Below are positions 13,171 to 27,555 of a DNA stretch of 64,000 bases, in pieces. A program made the position numbers and the translations under genes. The stretch comes from Elmis aenea (Eukaryota > Arthropoda > Insecta > Coleoptera > Elmidae). The notes under the pieces are model-generated. The model ran no database searches, was not told the origin of the DNA, and saw only the letters and a program-made list of their open reading frames with translations. How positions within the stretch are numbered: the stretch's first letter is position 1; each line of letters opens with the position of its first letter. The stretch covers positions 62,001-126,000 of the forward strand of contig CANTFG010000169.1 of NCBI GenBank assembly GCA_947652605.1, read 5' to 3'.

Positions 13171-13720
13171 TGTTCCTGTGATATACAAATCGATAATTAA
13201 AATTGTTTAGAAATAGTCGCTCAAGGAACATTTGTATTAACTAAAGCACGGTATTTTTAGGAAATTATTAAAAATTAAAACCAGCTCATTGAAAGACATA
13301 TGCAAAACAATTGTATTCATGCAAAGAGGCGATGGATAAACTGTTTCTGTGATATACAAATCAATAATTAAAATTGTTTAGAAATAGTCGCTCAAGGAAC
13401 ATATGTATTAACTAAAGCACGGTATTTTTAGGAAATTATTAAAAAATAAAACCAGCTCATTGAAAGACATATGCAAAACAATTGTATTCATGTAAAGAAG
13501 CGATGGATAAACTGTTCCTGTCATATACAAATCAATAATTGAAATTGTTTCAAAATAGTCGCACAAGGAACATATGTATTAACTAAAGCACGGTATTTTT
13601 AGGAAATTATTAAAAATTAAAACCAGCTCATTGAAAGACATATGCAAAACAATTTTATTCATGTAAAAAGGCGATGGATAAACTGTTCCTGTCATATACA
13701 AATCAATAATTGAAATTGTT

Positions 13721-13731
13721 TCAAATTGGCG
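13721..13731 (+). other. One-base deletion in the variable site of a monomer
   Basis: The sequence reads 'tttcaaattggcgcac', where related monomers read 'tttcaaaatagtcgcac', so one base is lost and adjacent bases are changed. It accounts for the -1 bp in the 12422-to-14644 marker spacing. The change falls on the otherwise invariant 'aaatagtcgc' segment and is private to this copy. Confidence 0.8.
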
Positions 13732-13849
13732 CACAAGAAACATATGTATTAACTAAAGCACGGTATTTTTAGGAAATTTTTAAAAATTAAAACCAGCTCA
13801 TTGAAAGACATATGCAAAACAATTGTATTCCTGTAAAGAGGCGATGGAT

Positions 13850-16800
13850 AAACTGTTTCTGTGATATACAAATCAATAATTAAAATTGTTCAGAAATAGT
13901 CGCTCAAGGAACATATGTATTAACTAAAGCACGGTATTTTTAGGAAATTATTAAAAATTAAAACCAGCTCATTGAAAGACATATGCAAAACAATTGTATT
14001 CCTGTAAAGAGGCGATGGATAAACTGTTTCTGTGACATACAAATCAATAATTAAAATTGTTTCAAAATAGTCGCTCAAGGAACATATGTATTAACTAAAG
14101 CACGGTATTTTTACGAAATTATTAAAAATTAAAACCAGCTCATTGAAAGACATATGCAAAACAATTGTATTCATGTAAAGAGGCGATGGATAAACTGTTC
14201 CTGTGATATACAAATCAATAATTATAATTGTTTCGAAATAGTCGCTCAAGGAACATATGTATTAACTAAAGCACGGTATTTTTAGGAAATTATTAAAAAT
14301 TAAAACCAGCTCATTGAAAGACATATGCAAAACAATTTTATTCATGTAAAGAGGCGATGGATAAACTGTTCCTGTGATATACAAATCCATAATTAAAATT
14401 GTTTAGAAATAGTCGCTCAAGGAACATATGTATTAACTAAAGCACGGTATTTTTAGGAAATTATTAAAAATTAAAACCAGCTTATTGAAAGACATATGCA
14501 AAACAATTGTATTCATGTAAAGAGGCGATGGATAAACTGTTCCTGTGATATACAAATCAATAATTAAAATTGTTCAGAAACAGTCGCTCAAGGAACATAT
14601 GTATTAACTAAAGCACGGTATTTTTAGGAAATTATTAAAAATTAAAGCCAGCTCATTGAAAGACATATGCAAAACAATTGTATTCATGTAAAGAGGCGAT
14701 GGATAAACTGTTCCTGTGATATACAAATCAATAATTAAAATTGTTCAGAAACAGTCGCTCAAGGAACATATGTATTAACTAAAGCACGGTATTTTTAGGA
14801 AATTAGTAAAAATTAAAACCAGCTCATTGAAAGACATATGCAAAACAATTGTATTCATGTAAAGAGGCGATGGATAAACTGTTCCTGTGATATACAAATC
14901 AATAATTAAAATTTTTTAGAAATAGTCGCTCAAGGAACATATGTATTAACTAAAGCACGGTATTTTTAGGAAATTAGTAAAAATTAAAACCAGCTCATTG
15001 AAAGACATATGCAAAACAATTGTATTCATGTAAAGAGGCGATAGATAAACTGTTCCTGTCATATACAAATTAATAATTAAAATTGTTTCGAAATAGTCGC
15101 TCAAGGAACATATGTATTAACTAAAGCACGGTATTTTTAGGAAATTAGTAAAAATTAAAACCAGCTCATTGAAAGACATATGCAAAACAATTGTATTTAT
15201 GTAAAGAGGCGATGGATAAACTGTTCCTGTGATATACAAATCAATAATTAAAATTGTTTAGAAATAGTCGCTCAAGGAACATATGTATTAACTAAAGCAC
15301 GGTATTTTTAGGAAATTATTAAAAAATAAAACCAGCTCATTGAAAGACATACGCAAAACAATTGTATTCATGTAAAGAAGCGATGGATAAACTGTTCCTG
15401 TGATATACAAATCAATAATTAAAATTGTTTAGAAATAGTCGCTCAAGGAACATATGTATTAACTAAAGCACGGTATTTTTAGGAAATTATTAAAAAATAA
15501 AACCAGCTCATTGAAAGACATATGCAAAACAATTGTATTCATGTAAAGAAGCGATGGATAAACTGTTCCTGTCATATACAAATCAATAATTAAATTTTTT
15601 TAGAAATAGTCGCTCAAGGAACATATGTATTAACTAAAGCACGGTATTTTTAGGAAATTATTAAAAATTAAAACCAGCTCATTGAAAGACATATGCAAAA
15701 CAATTGTATTCCTGTAAAGAGGCGATGGATAAACTGTTTCTGTGATATACAAATCAATAATTAAAATTGTTCAGAAATAGTCGCTCAAGGAACATATGTA
15801 TTAACTAAAGCACGGTATTTTTAGGAAATTATTAAAAATTAAAACCAGCTCATTGAAAGACATATGCAAAACAATTGTATTCCTGTAAAGAGGCGATGGA
15901 TAAACTGTTTCTGTGACATACAAATCAATAATTAAAATTGTTTCAAAATAGTCGCTCAAGGAACATATGTATTAACTAAAGCACGGTATTTTTACGAAAT
16001 TATTAAAAATTAAAACCAGCTCATTGAAAGACATATGCAAAACAATTGTATTCATGTAAAGAGGCGATGGATAAACTGTTCCTGTGATATACAAATCAAT
16101 AATTATAATTGTTTCGAAATAGTCGCTCAAGGAACATATGTATTAACTAAAGCACGGTATTTTTAGGAAATTATTAAAAATTAAAACCAGCTCATTGAAA
16201 GACATATGCAAAACAATTTTATTCATGTAAAGAGGCGATGGATAAACTGTTCCTGTGATATACAAATCCATAATTAAAATTGTTTAGAAATAGTCGCTCA
16301 AGGAACATATGTATTAACTAAAGCACGGTATTTTTAGGAAATTATTAAAAATTAAAACCAGCTTATTGAAAGACATATGCAAAACAATTGTATTCATGTA
16401 AAGAGGCGATGGATAAACTGTTCCTGTGATATACAAATCAATAATTAAAATTGTTCAGAAACAGTCGCTCAAGGAACATATGTATTAACTAAAGCACGGT
16501 ATTTTTAGGAAATTATTAAAAATTAAAGCCAGCTCATTGAAAGACATATGCAAAACAATTGTATTCATGTAAAGAGGCGATGGATAAACTGTTCCTGTGA
16601 TATACAAATCAATAATTAAAATTGTTCAGAAACAGTCGCTCAAGGAACATATGTATTAACTAAAGCACGGTATTTTTAGGAAATTAGTAAAAATTAAAAC
16701 CAGCTCATTGAAAGACATATGCAAAACAATTGTATTCATGTAAAGAGGCGATGGATAAACTGTTCCTGTGATATACAAATCAATAATTAAAATTTTTTAG

Positions 16801-17590
16801 AAATAGTCGCTCAAGGAACATATGTATTAACTAAAGCACGGTATTTTTAGGAAATTAGTAAAAATTAAAACCAGCTCATTGAAAGACATATGCAAAACAA
16901 TTGTATTCATGTAAAGAGGCGATAGATAAACTGTTCCTGTCATATACAAATTAATAATTAAAATTGTTTCGAAATAGTCGCTCAAGGAACATATGTATTA
17001 ACTAAAGCACGGTATTTTTAGGAAATTAGTAAAAATTAAAACCAGCTCATTGAAAGACATATGCAAAACAATTGTATTTATGTAAAGAGGCGATGGATAA
17101 ACTGTTCCTGTGATATACAAATCAATAATTAAAATTGTTTAGAAATAGTCGCTCAAGGAACATATGTATTAACTAAAGCACGGTATTTTTAGGAAATTAT
17201 TAAAAAATAAAACCAGCTCATTGAAAGACATACGCAAAACAATTGTATTCATGTAAAGAAGCGATGGATAAACTGTTCCTGTGATATACAAATCAATAAT
17301 TAAAATTGTTTAGAAATAGTCGCTCAAGGAACATATGTATTAACTAAAGCACGGTATTTTTAGGAAATTATTAAAAAATAAAACCAGCTCATTGAAAGAC
17401 ATATGCAAAACAATTGTATTCATGTAAAGAAGCGATGGATAAACTGTTCCTGTCATATACAAATCAATAATTAAATTTTTTTAGAAATAGTCGCTCAAGG
17501 AACATATGTATTAACTAAAGCACGGTATTTTTAGGAAATTATTAAAAATTAAAACCAGCTCATTGAAAGACATATGCAAAACAATTGTAT
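13850..17590 (+). repeat. Eleven-monomer (1881 bp) tandem duplication
   Basis: Two adjacent copies of about 1881 bp (11 x 171) run from about 13.85 to 15.73 kb and from 15.73 to 17.59 kb. Rare variants recur exactly 1881 bp apart: 'gtgacat' 14032 and 15913, 'ttacgaaatt' 14111 and 15992, 'cttattgaaag' 14481 and 16362, 'aaagcc' 14644 and 16525, and later the 'acatacgc' and 'taaattttttt' units. I saw no difference between the copies until they diverge near 17.59 kb ('attcatg' versus 'attcctg' near 15.7 kb). This is a very recent tandem duplication. From here the G99 variant ('aaattagt') becomes common, having appeared only once earlier, near 5911. Confidence 0.88.
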
Positions 17591-19030
17591 TCATGTAAAG
17601 AGGCGATGGATAAACTGTTTCTGTGATATACAAATCAATAATTAAAATTGTTTAGAAATAGTCGCTCAAGGAACATATGTATTAACTAAAGCACGGTATT
17701 TTTAGGAAATTATTAAAAAATAAAACCAGCTCATTGAAAGACATATGCAAAACAATTGTATTCATGTAAAGAAGCGATGGATAAACTGTTCCTGTCATAT
17801 ACAAATCAATAATTGAAATTGTTTCAAAATAGTCGCACAAGGAACATATGTATTAACTAAAGCACGGTATTTTTAGGAAATTATTAAAAATTAAAACCAG
17901 CTCATTGAAAGACATATGCAAAACAATTTTATTCATGTAAAAAGGCGATGGATAAACTGTTCCTGTCATATACAAATCAATAATTGAAATTGTTTCGAAA
18001 TAGTCGCACAAGAAACATATGTATTAACTAAAGCACGGTATTTTTAGGAAGTTATTAAAAATTAAAACCAGCTCATTGAAAGACATATGCAAAACAATTG
18101 TATTCCTGTAAAGAGGCGATGAATAAACTGTTTCTGTGATATACAAATCAATAATTAAAATTGTTCAGAAATAGTCGCTCAAGGAACATATGTATTAACT
18201 AAAGCACGGTATTTTTAGGAAATTATTAAAAAATAAAACCAGCTCATTGAAAGACATATGCAAAACAATTGTATTCATGTAAAGAAGCGATGGATAAACT
18301 GTTCCTGTCATATACAAATCAATAATTAAATTTTTTTAGAAATAGTCGCTCAAGGAACATATGTATTAACTAAAGCACGGTATTTTTAGGAAATTATTAA
18401 AAATTAAAACCAGCTCATTGAAAGATATATGCAAAACAATTGTATTCATGTAAAGAGGCGATGGATAAACTGTTTCTGTGATATACAAATCAATAATTAA
18501 AATTGTTTAGAAATAGTCGCTCAAGGAACATATGTATTAACTAAAGCACGGTATTTTTAGGAAATTATTAAAAAATAAAACCAGCTCATTGAAAGACATA
18601 TGCAAAACAATTGTATTCATGTAAAGAAGCGATGGATAAACTGTTCCTGTCATATACAAATCAATAATTGAAATTGTTTCAAAATAGTCGCACAAGGAAC
18701 ATATGTATTAACTAAAGCACGGTATTTTTAGGAAATTATTAAAAATTAAAACCAGCTCATTGAAAGACATATGCAAAACAATTTTATTCATGTAAAAAGG
18801 CGATGGATAAACTGTTCCTGTCATATACAAATCAATAATTGAAATTGTTTCGAAATAGTCGCACAAGAAACATATGTATTAACTAAAGCACGGTATTTTT
18901 AGGAAATTATTAAAAATTAAAACCAGCTCATTGAAAGACATATGCAAAACAATTGTATTCCTGTAAAGAGGCGATGAATAAACTGTTTCTGTGATATACA
19001 AATCAATAATTAAAATTGTTCAGAAATAGT
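17330..19030 (+). repeat. Five-monomer (855 bp) tandem duplication
   Basis: A set of five monomers is repeated at a spacing of 855 bp (5 x 171). 'taaattttttt' occurs near 17472 and 18327, 'aacaattttattc' near 17935 and 18777, and 'gatgaataaac' at 18121 and 18976. The first copy has 'gacatat' and the second 'gatatat' near 18424, one of the few differences. The right copy leads straight into the 19-monomer pattern that dominates the rest of the array. Confidence 0.8.
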
Positions 19031-20239
19031 CGCTCAAGGAACATATGTATTAACTAAAGCACGGTATTTTTAGGAAATTATTAAAAATTAAAACCAGCTC
19101 ATTGAAAGACATATGCAAAACAATTGTATTCCTGTAAAGAGGCGATGGATAAACTGTTTCTGTGACATACAAATCAATAATTAAAATTGTTTCGAAATAG
19201 TCGCTCAAGGAACATATGTATTAACTAAAGCACGGTATTTTTAGGAAATTATTAAAAATTAAAACCAGCTCATTGAAAGACATATGCAAAACAATTGTAT
19301 TCATGTAAAGAGGCGATAGATAAACTGTTCCTGTGATATACAAATCAATAATTAAAATTGTTTCGAAATAGTCGCTCAAGGAACATATGTATTAACTAAA
19401 GCACGGTATTTTTAGGAAATTATTAAAAATTAAAACCAGCTCATTGAAAGACATATGCAAAACAATTTTATTCATGTAAAGAGGCGATGGAGAAACTGTT
19501 CCTGTGATATACAAATCCATAATTAAAATTGTTTAGAAATAGTCGCTCAAGGAACATATGTATTAACTAAAGCACGGTATTTTTAGGAAATTATTAAAAA
19601 TTAAAACCAGCTCATTGAAAGACATATGCAAAACAATTGTATTCATGTAAAGAGGCGATGGATAAACTGTTCCTGTGATATACAAATCAATAATTAAAAT
19701 TGTTCAGAAACAGTCGCTCAAGGAACATATGTATTAACTAAAGCACGGTATTTTTAGGAAATTATTAAAAATTAAAGCCAGCTCATTGAAAGACATATGC
19801 AAAACAATTGTATTCATGTAAAGAGGCGATGGATAAACTGTTCCTGTGATATACAAATCAATAATTAAAATTGTTTCGAAATAGTCGCTCAAGGAACATA
19901 TGTATTAACTAAAGCACGGTATTTTTAGGAAATTATTAAAAATTAAAACCAGCTCATTGAAAGACATATGCAAAACAATTGTATTCATGTTAAGAGGCGA
20001 TGGATAAACTGTTCCTGTGATATACAAATCAATAATTAAAATTTTTTAGAAATAGTCGCTCAAGGAACATATGTATTAACTAAAGCACGGTATTTTTAGG
20101 AAATTAGTAAAAATTAAAACCAGCTCATTGAAAGACATATGCAAAACAATTGTATTCATGTAAAGAGGCGATGGATAAACTGTTCCTGTCATATACAAAT
20201 TAATAATTAAAATTGTTTCGAAATAGTCGCTCAAGGAAC

Positions 20240-23200
20240 ATATGTATTAACTAAAGCACGGTATTTTTAGGAAATTAGTAAAAATTAAAACCAGCTCATT
20301 GAAAGACATATGCAAAACAATTGTATTTATGTAAAGAGGCGATGGATAAACTGTTCCTGTGATATACAAATCAATAATTAAATTTTTTTAGAAATAGTCG
20401 CTCAAGGAACATATGTATTAACTAAAGCACGGTATTTTTAGGAAATTATTAAAAATTAAAACCAGCTCATTGAAAGACATACGCAAAACAATTGTATTCA
20501 TGTAAAGAAGCGATGGATAAACTGTTCCTGTGATATACAAATCAATAATTAAAATTGTTTAGAAATAGTCGCTCAAGGAACATATGTATTAACTAAAGCA
20601 CGGTATTTTTAGGAAATTATTAAAAATTAAAACCAGCTCATTGAAAGACATATGCAAAACAATTGTATTCATGTAAAGAGGCGATGGATAAACTGTTCCT
20701 GTGATATACAAATCAATAATTAAAATTGTTCAGAAATAGTCGCTCAAGGAACATATGTACTAACTAAAGCACGGTATTTTTAGGAAATTATTAAAAATTA
20801 ATACCAGCTCATTGAAAGACATATGCAAAACAATTGTATTCATGTAAAGAGGCGATGGATAAACTGTTCCTGTGATATACAAATCAATAATTAAAATTGT
20901 TTCGAAATAGTCGCTCAAGGAACATATGTATTAACTAAAGCACGGTATTTTTAGGAAATTATTAAAAATTAAAACCAGCTCATTGAAAGACATATGCAAA
21001 ACAATTGTATTCATGTAAAGAGGCGATAGATAAACTGTTCCTGTCATATACAAATTAATAATTAAAATTGTTTCGAAATAGTCGCTCAAGGAACATATGT
21101 ATTAACTAAAGCACGGTATTTTTAGGAAATTAGTAAAAATTAAAACCAGCTCATTGAAAGACATATGCAAAACAATTGTATTTATGTAAAGAGGCGATGG
21201 ATAAACTGTTCCTGTGATATACAAATCAATAATTAAAATTGTTTAGAAATAGTCGCTCAAGGAACATATGTATTAACTAAAGCACGGTATTTTTAGGAAA
21301 TTATTAAAAAATAAAACCAGCTCATTGAAAGACATACGCAAAACAATTGTATTCATGTAAAGAAGCGATGGATAAACTGTTCCTGTGATATACAAATCAA
21401 TAATTAAAATTGTTTAGAAATAGTCGCTCAAGGAACATATGTATTAACTAAAGCACGGTATTTTTAGGAAATTATTAAAAAATAAAACCAGCTCATTGAA
21501 AGACATATGCAAAACAATTGTATTCATGTAAAGAAGCGATGGATAAACTGTTCCTGTCATATACAAATCAATAATTAAATTTTTTTAGAAATAGTCGCTC
21601 AAGGAACATATGTATTAACTAAAGCACGGTATTTTTAGGAAATTATTAAAAATTAAAACCAGCTCATTGAAAGACATATGCAAAACAATTGTATTCATGT
21701 AAAGAGGCGATGGATAAACTGTTTCTGTGATATACAAATCAATAATTAAAATTGTTTAGAAATAGTCGCTCAAGGAACATATGTATTAACTAAAGCACGG
21801 TATTTTTAGGAAATTATTAAAAAATAAAACCAGCTCATTGAAAGACATATGCAAAACAATTGTATTCATGTAAAGAAGCGATAGATAAACTATTTCTGTG
21901 ATATACAAATCAATAATTGAAATTGTTTCAAAATAGTCGCACAAGGAACATATGTATTAACTAAAGCACGGTATTTTTAGGAAATTATTAAAAATTAAAA
22001 CCAGCTCATTGAAAGACATATGCAAAACAATTTTATTCATGTAAAAAGGCGATGGATAAACTGTTCCTGTCATATACAAATTAATAATTGAAATTGTTTC
22101 GAAATAGTCGCACAAGAAACATATGTATTAACTAAAGCACGGTATTTTTAGGAAATTATTAAAAATTAAAACCAGCTCATTGAAAGACATATGCAAAACA
22201 ATTGTATTCCTGTAAAGAGGCGATGAATAAACTGTTTCTGTGATATACAAATCAATAATTAAAATTGTTCAGAAATAGTCGCTCAAGGAACATATGTATT
22301 AACTAAAGCACGGTATTTTTAGGAAATTATTAAAAATTAAAACCAGCTCATTGAAAGACATATGCAAAACAATTGTATTCCTGTAAAGAGGCGATGGATA
22401 AACTGTTTCTGTGACATACAAATCAATAATTAAAATTGTTTCGAAATAGTCGCTCAAGGAACATATGTATTAACTAAAGCACGGTATTTTTAGGAAATTA
22501 TTAAAAATTAAAACCAGCTCATTGAAAGACATATGCAAAACAATTGTATTCATGTAAAGAGGCGATGGATAAACTGTTCCTGTGATATACAAATCAATAA
22601 TTAAAATTGTTTCGAAATAGTCGCTCAAGGAACATATGTATTAACTAAAGCACGGTATTTTTAGGAAATTATTAAAAATTAAAACCAGCTCATTGAAAGA
22701 CATATGCAAAACAATTTTATTCATGTAAAGAGGCGATGGAGAAACTGTTCCTGTGATATACAAATCCATAATTAAAATTGTTTAGAAATAGTCGCTCAAG
22801 GAACATATGTATTAACTAAAGCACGGTATTTTTAGGAAATTATTAAAAATTAAAACCAGCTCATTGAAAGACATATGCAAAACAATTGTATTCATGTAAA
22901 GAGGCGATGGATAAACTGTTCCTGTGATATACAAATCAATAATTAAAATTGTTCAGAAACAGTCGCTCAAGGAACATATGTATTAACTAAAGCACGGTAT
23001 TTTTAGGAAATTATTAAAAATTAAAGCCAGCTCATTGAAAGACATATGCAAAACAATTGTATTCATGTAAAGAGGCGATGGATAAACTGTTCCTGTGATA
23101 TACAAATCAATAATTAAAATTGTTTCGAAATAGTCGCTCAAGGAACATATGTATTAACTAAAGCACGGTATTTTTAGGAAATTATTAAAAATTAAAACCA

Positions 23201-26200
23201 GCTCATTGAAAGACATATGCAAAACAATTGTATTCATGTTAAGAGGCGATGGATAAACTGTTCCTGTGATATACAAATCAATAATTAAAATTTTTTAGAA
23301 ATAGTCGCTCAAGGAACATATGTATTAACTAAAGCACGGTATTTTTAGGAAATTAGTAAAAATTAAAACCAGCTCATTGAAAGACATATGCAAAACAATT
23401 GTATTCATGTAAAGAGGCGATGGATAAACTGTTCCTGTCATATACAAATTAATAATTAAAATTGTTTCGAAATAGTCGCTCAAGGAACATATGTATTAAC
23501 TAAAGCACGGTATTTTTAGGAAATTAGTAAAAATTAAAACCAGCTCATTGAAAGACATATGCAAAACAATTGTATTTATGTAAAGAGGCGATGGATAAAC
23601 TGTTCCTGTGATATACAAATCAATAATTAAATTTTTTTAGAAATAGTCGCTCAAGGAACATATGTATTAACTAAAGCACGGTATTTTTAGGAAATTATTA
23701 AAAATTAAAACCAGCTCATTGAAAGACATACGCAAAACAATTGTATTCATGTAAAGAAGCGATGGATAAACTGTTCCTGTGATATACAAATCAATAATTA
23801 AAATTGTTTAGAAATAACCGCTCAAGGAACATATGTATTAACTAAAGCACGGTATTTTTAGGAAATTATTAAAAATTAAAACCAGCTCATTGAAAGACAT
23901 ATGCAAAACAATTGTATTCATGTAAAGAGGCGATGGATAAACTGTTCCTGTGATATACAAATCAATAATTAAAATTGTTCAGAAATAGTCGCTCAAGGAA
24001 CATATGTACTAACTAAAGCACGGTATTTTTAGGAAATTATTAAAAATTAATACCAGCTCATTGAAAGACATATGCAAAACAATTGTATTCATGTAAAGAG
24101 GCGATGGATAAACTGTTCCTGTGATATACAAATCAATAATTAAAATTGTTTCGAAATAGTCGCTCAAGGAACATATGTATTAACTAAAGCACGGTATTTT
24201 TAGGAAATTATTAAAAATTAAAACCAGCTCATTGAAAGACATATGCAAAACAATTGTATTCATGTTAAGAGGCGATGGATAAACTGTTCCTGTGATATAC
24301 AAATTAATAATTAAAATTGTTTCGAAATAGTCGCTCAAGGAACATATGTATTAACTAAAGCACGGTATTTTTAGGAACGTAGTAAAAATTAAAACCAGCT
24401 CATTGAAAGACATATGCAAAACAATTGTATTCATGTAAAGAGGCGATAGATAAACTGTTCCTGTCATATACAAATTAATAATTAAAATTGTTTCGAAATA
24501 GTCGCTCAAGGAACATATGTATTAACTAAAGCACGGTATTTTTAGGAAATTAGTAAAAATTAAAACCAGCTCATTGAAAGACATATGCAAAACAATTGTA
24601 TTTATGTAAAGAGGCGATGGATAAACTGTTCCTGTGATATACAAATCAATAATTAAAATTGTTTAGAAATAGTCGCTCAAGGAACATATGTATTAACTAA
24701 AGCACGGTATTTTTAAGAAATTATTAAAAAATAAAACCAGCTCATTGAAAGACATACGCAAAACAATTGTATTCATGTAAAGAAGCGATGGATAAACTGT
24801 TCCTGTGATATACAAATCAATAATTAAAATTGTTTAGAAATAGTCGCTCAAGGAACATATGTATTAACTAAAGCACGGTATTTTTAGGAAATTATTAAAA
24901 AATAAAACCAGCTCATTGAAAGACATATGCAAAACAATTGTATTCATGTAAAGAAGCGATGGATAAACTGTTCCTGTCATATACAAATCAATAATTAAAT
25001 TTTTTTAGAAATAGTCGCTCAAGGAACATATGTATTAACTAAAGCACGGTATTTTTAGGAAATTATTAAAAATTAAAACCAGCTCATTGAAAGACATATG
25101 CAAAACAATTGTATTCATGTAAAGAGGCGATGGATAAACTGTTTCTGTGATATACAAATCAATAATTAAAATTGTTTAGAAATAGTCGCTCAAGGAACAT
25201 ATGTATTAACTAAAGCACGGTATTTTTAGGAAATTATTAAAAAATAAAACCAGCTCATTGAAAGACATATGCAAAACAATTGTATTCATGTAAAGAAGCG
25301 ATGGATAAACTGTTCCTGTCATATACAAATCAATAATTGAAATTGTTTCAAAATAGTCGCACAAGGAACATATGTATTAACTAAAGCACGGTATTTTTAG
25401 GAAATTATTAAAAATTAAAACCAGCTCATTGAAAGACATATGCAAAACAATTTTATTCATGTAAAAAGGCGATGGATAAACTGTTCCTGTCATATACAAA
25501 TCAATAATTGAAATTGTTTCGAAATAGTCGCACAAGAAACATATGTATTAACTAAAGCACGGTATTTTTAGGAAATTATTAAAAATTAAAACCAGCTCAT
25601 TGAAAGACATATGCAAAACAATTGTATTCCTGTAAAGAGGCGATGAATAAACTGTTTCTGTGATATACAAATCAATAATTAAAGTTGTTCAGAAATAGTC
25701 GCTCAAGGAACATATGTATTAACTAAAGCACGGTATTTTTAGGAAATTATTAAAAATTAAAACCAGCTCATTGAAAGACATATGCAAAACAATTGTATTC
25801 CTGTAAAGAGGCGATGGATAAACTGTTTCTGTGACATACAAATCAATAATTAAAATTGTTTCGAAATAGTCGCTCAAGGAACATATGTATTAACTAAAGC
25901 ACGGTATTTTTAGGAAATTATTAAAAATTAAAACCAGCTCATTGAAAGACATATGCAAAACAATTGTATTCATGTAAAGAGGCGATGGATAAACTGTTCC
26001 TGTGATATACAAATCAATAATTAAAATTGTTTCGAAATAGTCGCTCAAGGAACATATGTATTAACTAAAGCACGGTATTTTTAGGAAATTATTAAAAATT
26101 AAAACCAGCTCATTGAAAGACATATGCAAAACAATTTTATTCATGTAAAGAGGCGATGGAGAAACTGTTCCTGTGATATACAAATCCATAATTAAAATTG

Positions 26201-27555
26201 TTTAGAAATAGTCGCTCAAGGAACATATGTATTAACTAAAGCACGGTATTTTTAGGAAATTATTAAAAATTAAAACCAGCTCATTGAAAGACATATGCAA
26301 AACAATTGTATTCATGTAAAGAGGCGATGGATAAACTGTTCCTGTGATATACAAATCAATAATTAAAATTGTTCAGAAACAGTCGCTCAAGGAACATATG
26401 TATTAACTAAAGCACGGTATTTTTAGGAAATTATTAAAAATTAAAGCCAGCTCATTGAAAGACATATGCAAAACAATTGTATTCATGTAAAGAGGCGATG
26501 GATAAACTGTTCCTGTGATATACAAATCAATAATTAAAATTGTTTCGAAATAGTCGCTCAAGGAACATATGTATTAACTAAAGCACGGTATTTTTAGGAA
26601 ATTATTAAAAATTAAAACCAGCTCATTGAAAGACATATGCAAAACAATTGTATTCATGTTAAGAGGCGATGGATAAACTGTTCCTGTGATATACAAATCA
26701 ATAATTAAAATTTTTTAGAAATAGTCGCTCAAGGAACATATGTATTAACTAAAGCACGGTATTTTTAGGAAATTAGTAAAAATTAAAACCAGCTCATTGA
26801 AAGACATATGCAAAACAATTGTATTCATGTAAAGAGGCGATGGATAAACTGTTCCTGTCATATACAAATTAATAATTAAAATTGTTTCGAAATAGTCGCT
26901 CAAGGAACATATGTATTAACTAAAGCACGGTATTTTTAGGAAATTAGTAAAAATTAAAACCAGCTCATTGAAAGACATATGCAAAACAATTGTATTTATG
27001 TAAAGAGGCGATGGATAAACTGTTCCTGTGATATACAAATCAATAATTAAATTTTTTTAGAAATAGTCGCTCAAGGAACATATGTATTAACTAAAGCACG
27101 GTATTTTTAGGAAATTATTAAAAATTAAAACCAGCTCATTGAAAGACATACGCAAAACAATTGTATTCATGTAAAGAAGCGATGGATAAACTGTTCCTGT
27201 GATATACAAATCAATAATTAAAATTGTTTAGAAATAGTCGCTCAAGGAACATATGTATTAACTAAAGCACGGTATTTTTAGGAAATTATTAAAAATTAAA
27301 ACCAGCTCATTGAAAGACATATGCAAAACAATTGTATTCATGTAAAGAGGCGATGGATAAACTGTTCCTGTGATATACAAATCAATAATTAAAATTGTTC
27401 AGAAATAGTCGCTCAAGGAACATATGTACTAACTAAAGCACGGTATTTTTAGGAAATTATTAAAAATTAATACCAGCTCATTGAAAGACATATGCAAAAC
27501 AATTGTATTCATGTAAAGAGGCGATGGATAAACTGTTCCTGTGATATACAAATCA
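20240..27555 (+). repeat. Core block, copy 0 (19- and 20-monomer units)
   Basis: This stretch is organised in units of 19 and 20 monomers. 'aaagcc' occurs at 19774, 23023 and 26443, spacings of 3249 bp (19 x 171) and 3420 bp (20 x 171). 'gatgaata' at 18976, 22225 and 25645 gives the same pair. The block reappears three more times, first at +9916 bp (58 x 171 minus one 2-bp deletion): 'taaccgctc' 23815 to 33731, 'gatgaata' 22225 to 32141 and 25645 to 35561. Copy 0 lacks several substitutions shared by the later three. It reads 'aaagcacgg' where they have 'aaggcacgg', 'gatagataaa' where they have 'gatacataaa', and 'ccagctcatt' where they have 'ccagttcatt'. A private 'gatagataaactatttctg' unit lies near 21.88 kb. 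Confidence 0.85.
24284..24454 (+). repeat. Extra monomer that turns the 19-mer into a 20-mer
   Basis: This 171-bp unit is present in the 20-monomer repeat and absent at the matching place of the 19-monomer repeat, near 20.86-21.05 kb. It is recognisable by 'ggaacgtagt' in place of 'ggaaattagt', a two-base change at monomer positions 95-96 that creates a new CpG. It has T22 ('aaattaat') and the TTCG form of the variable site. Identical units lie at 34200-34370, 45140-45310 and 61459-61629, once per core copy. It looks like a hybrid between neighbouring units, as expected from unequal exchange; that origin is inference. Confidence 0.75.
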
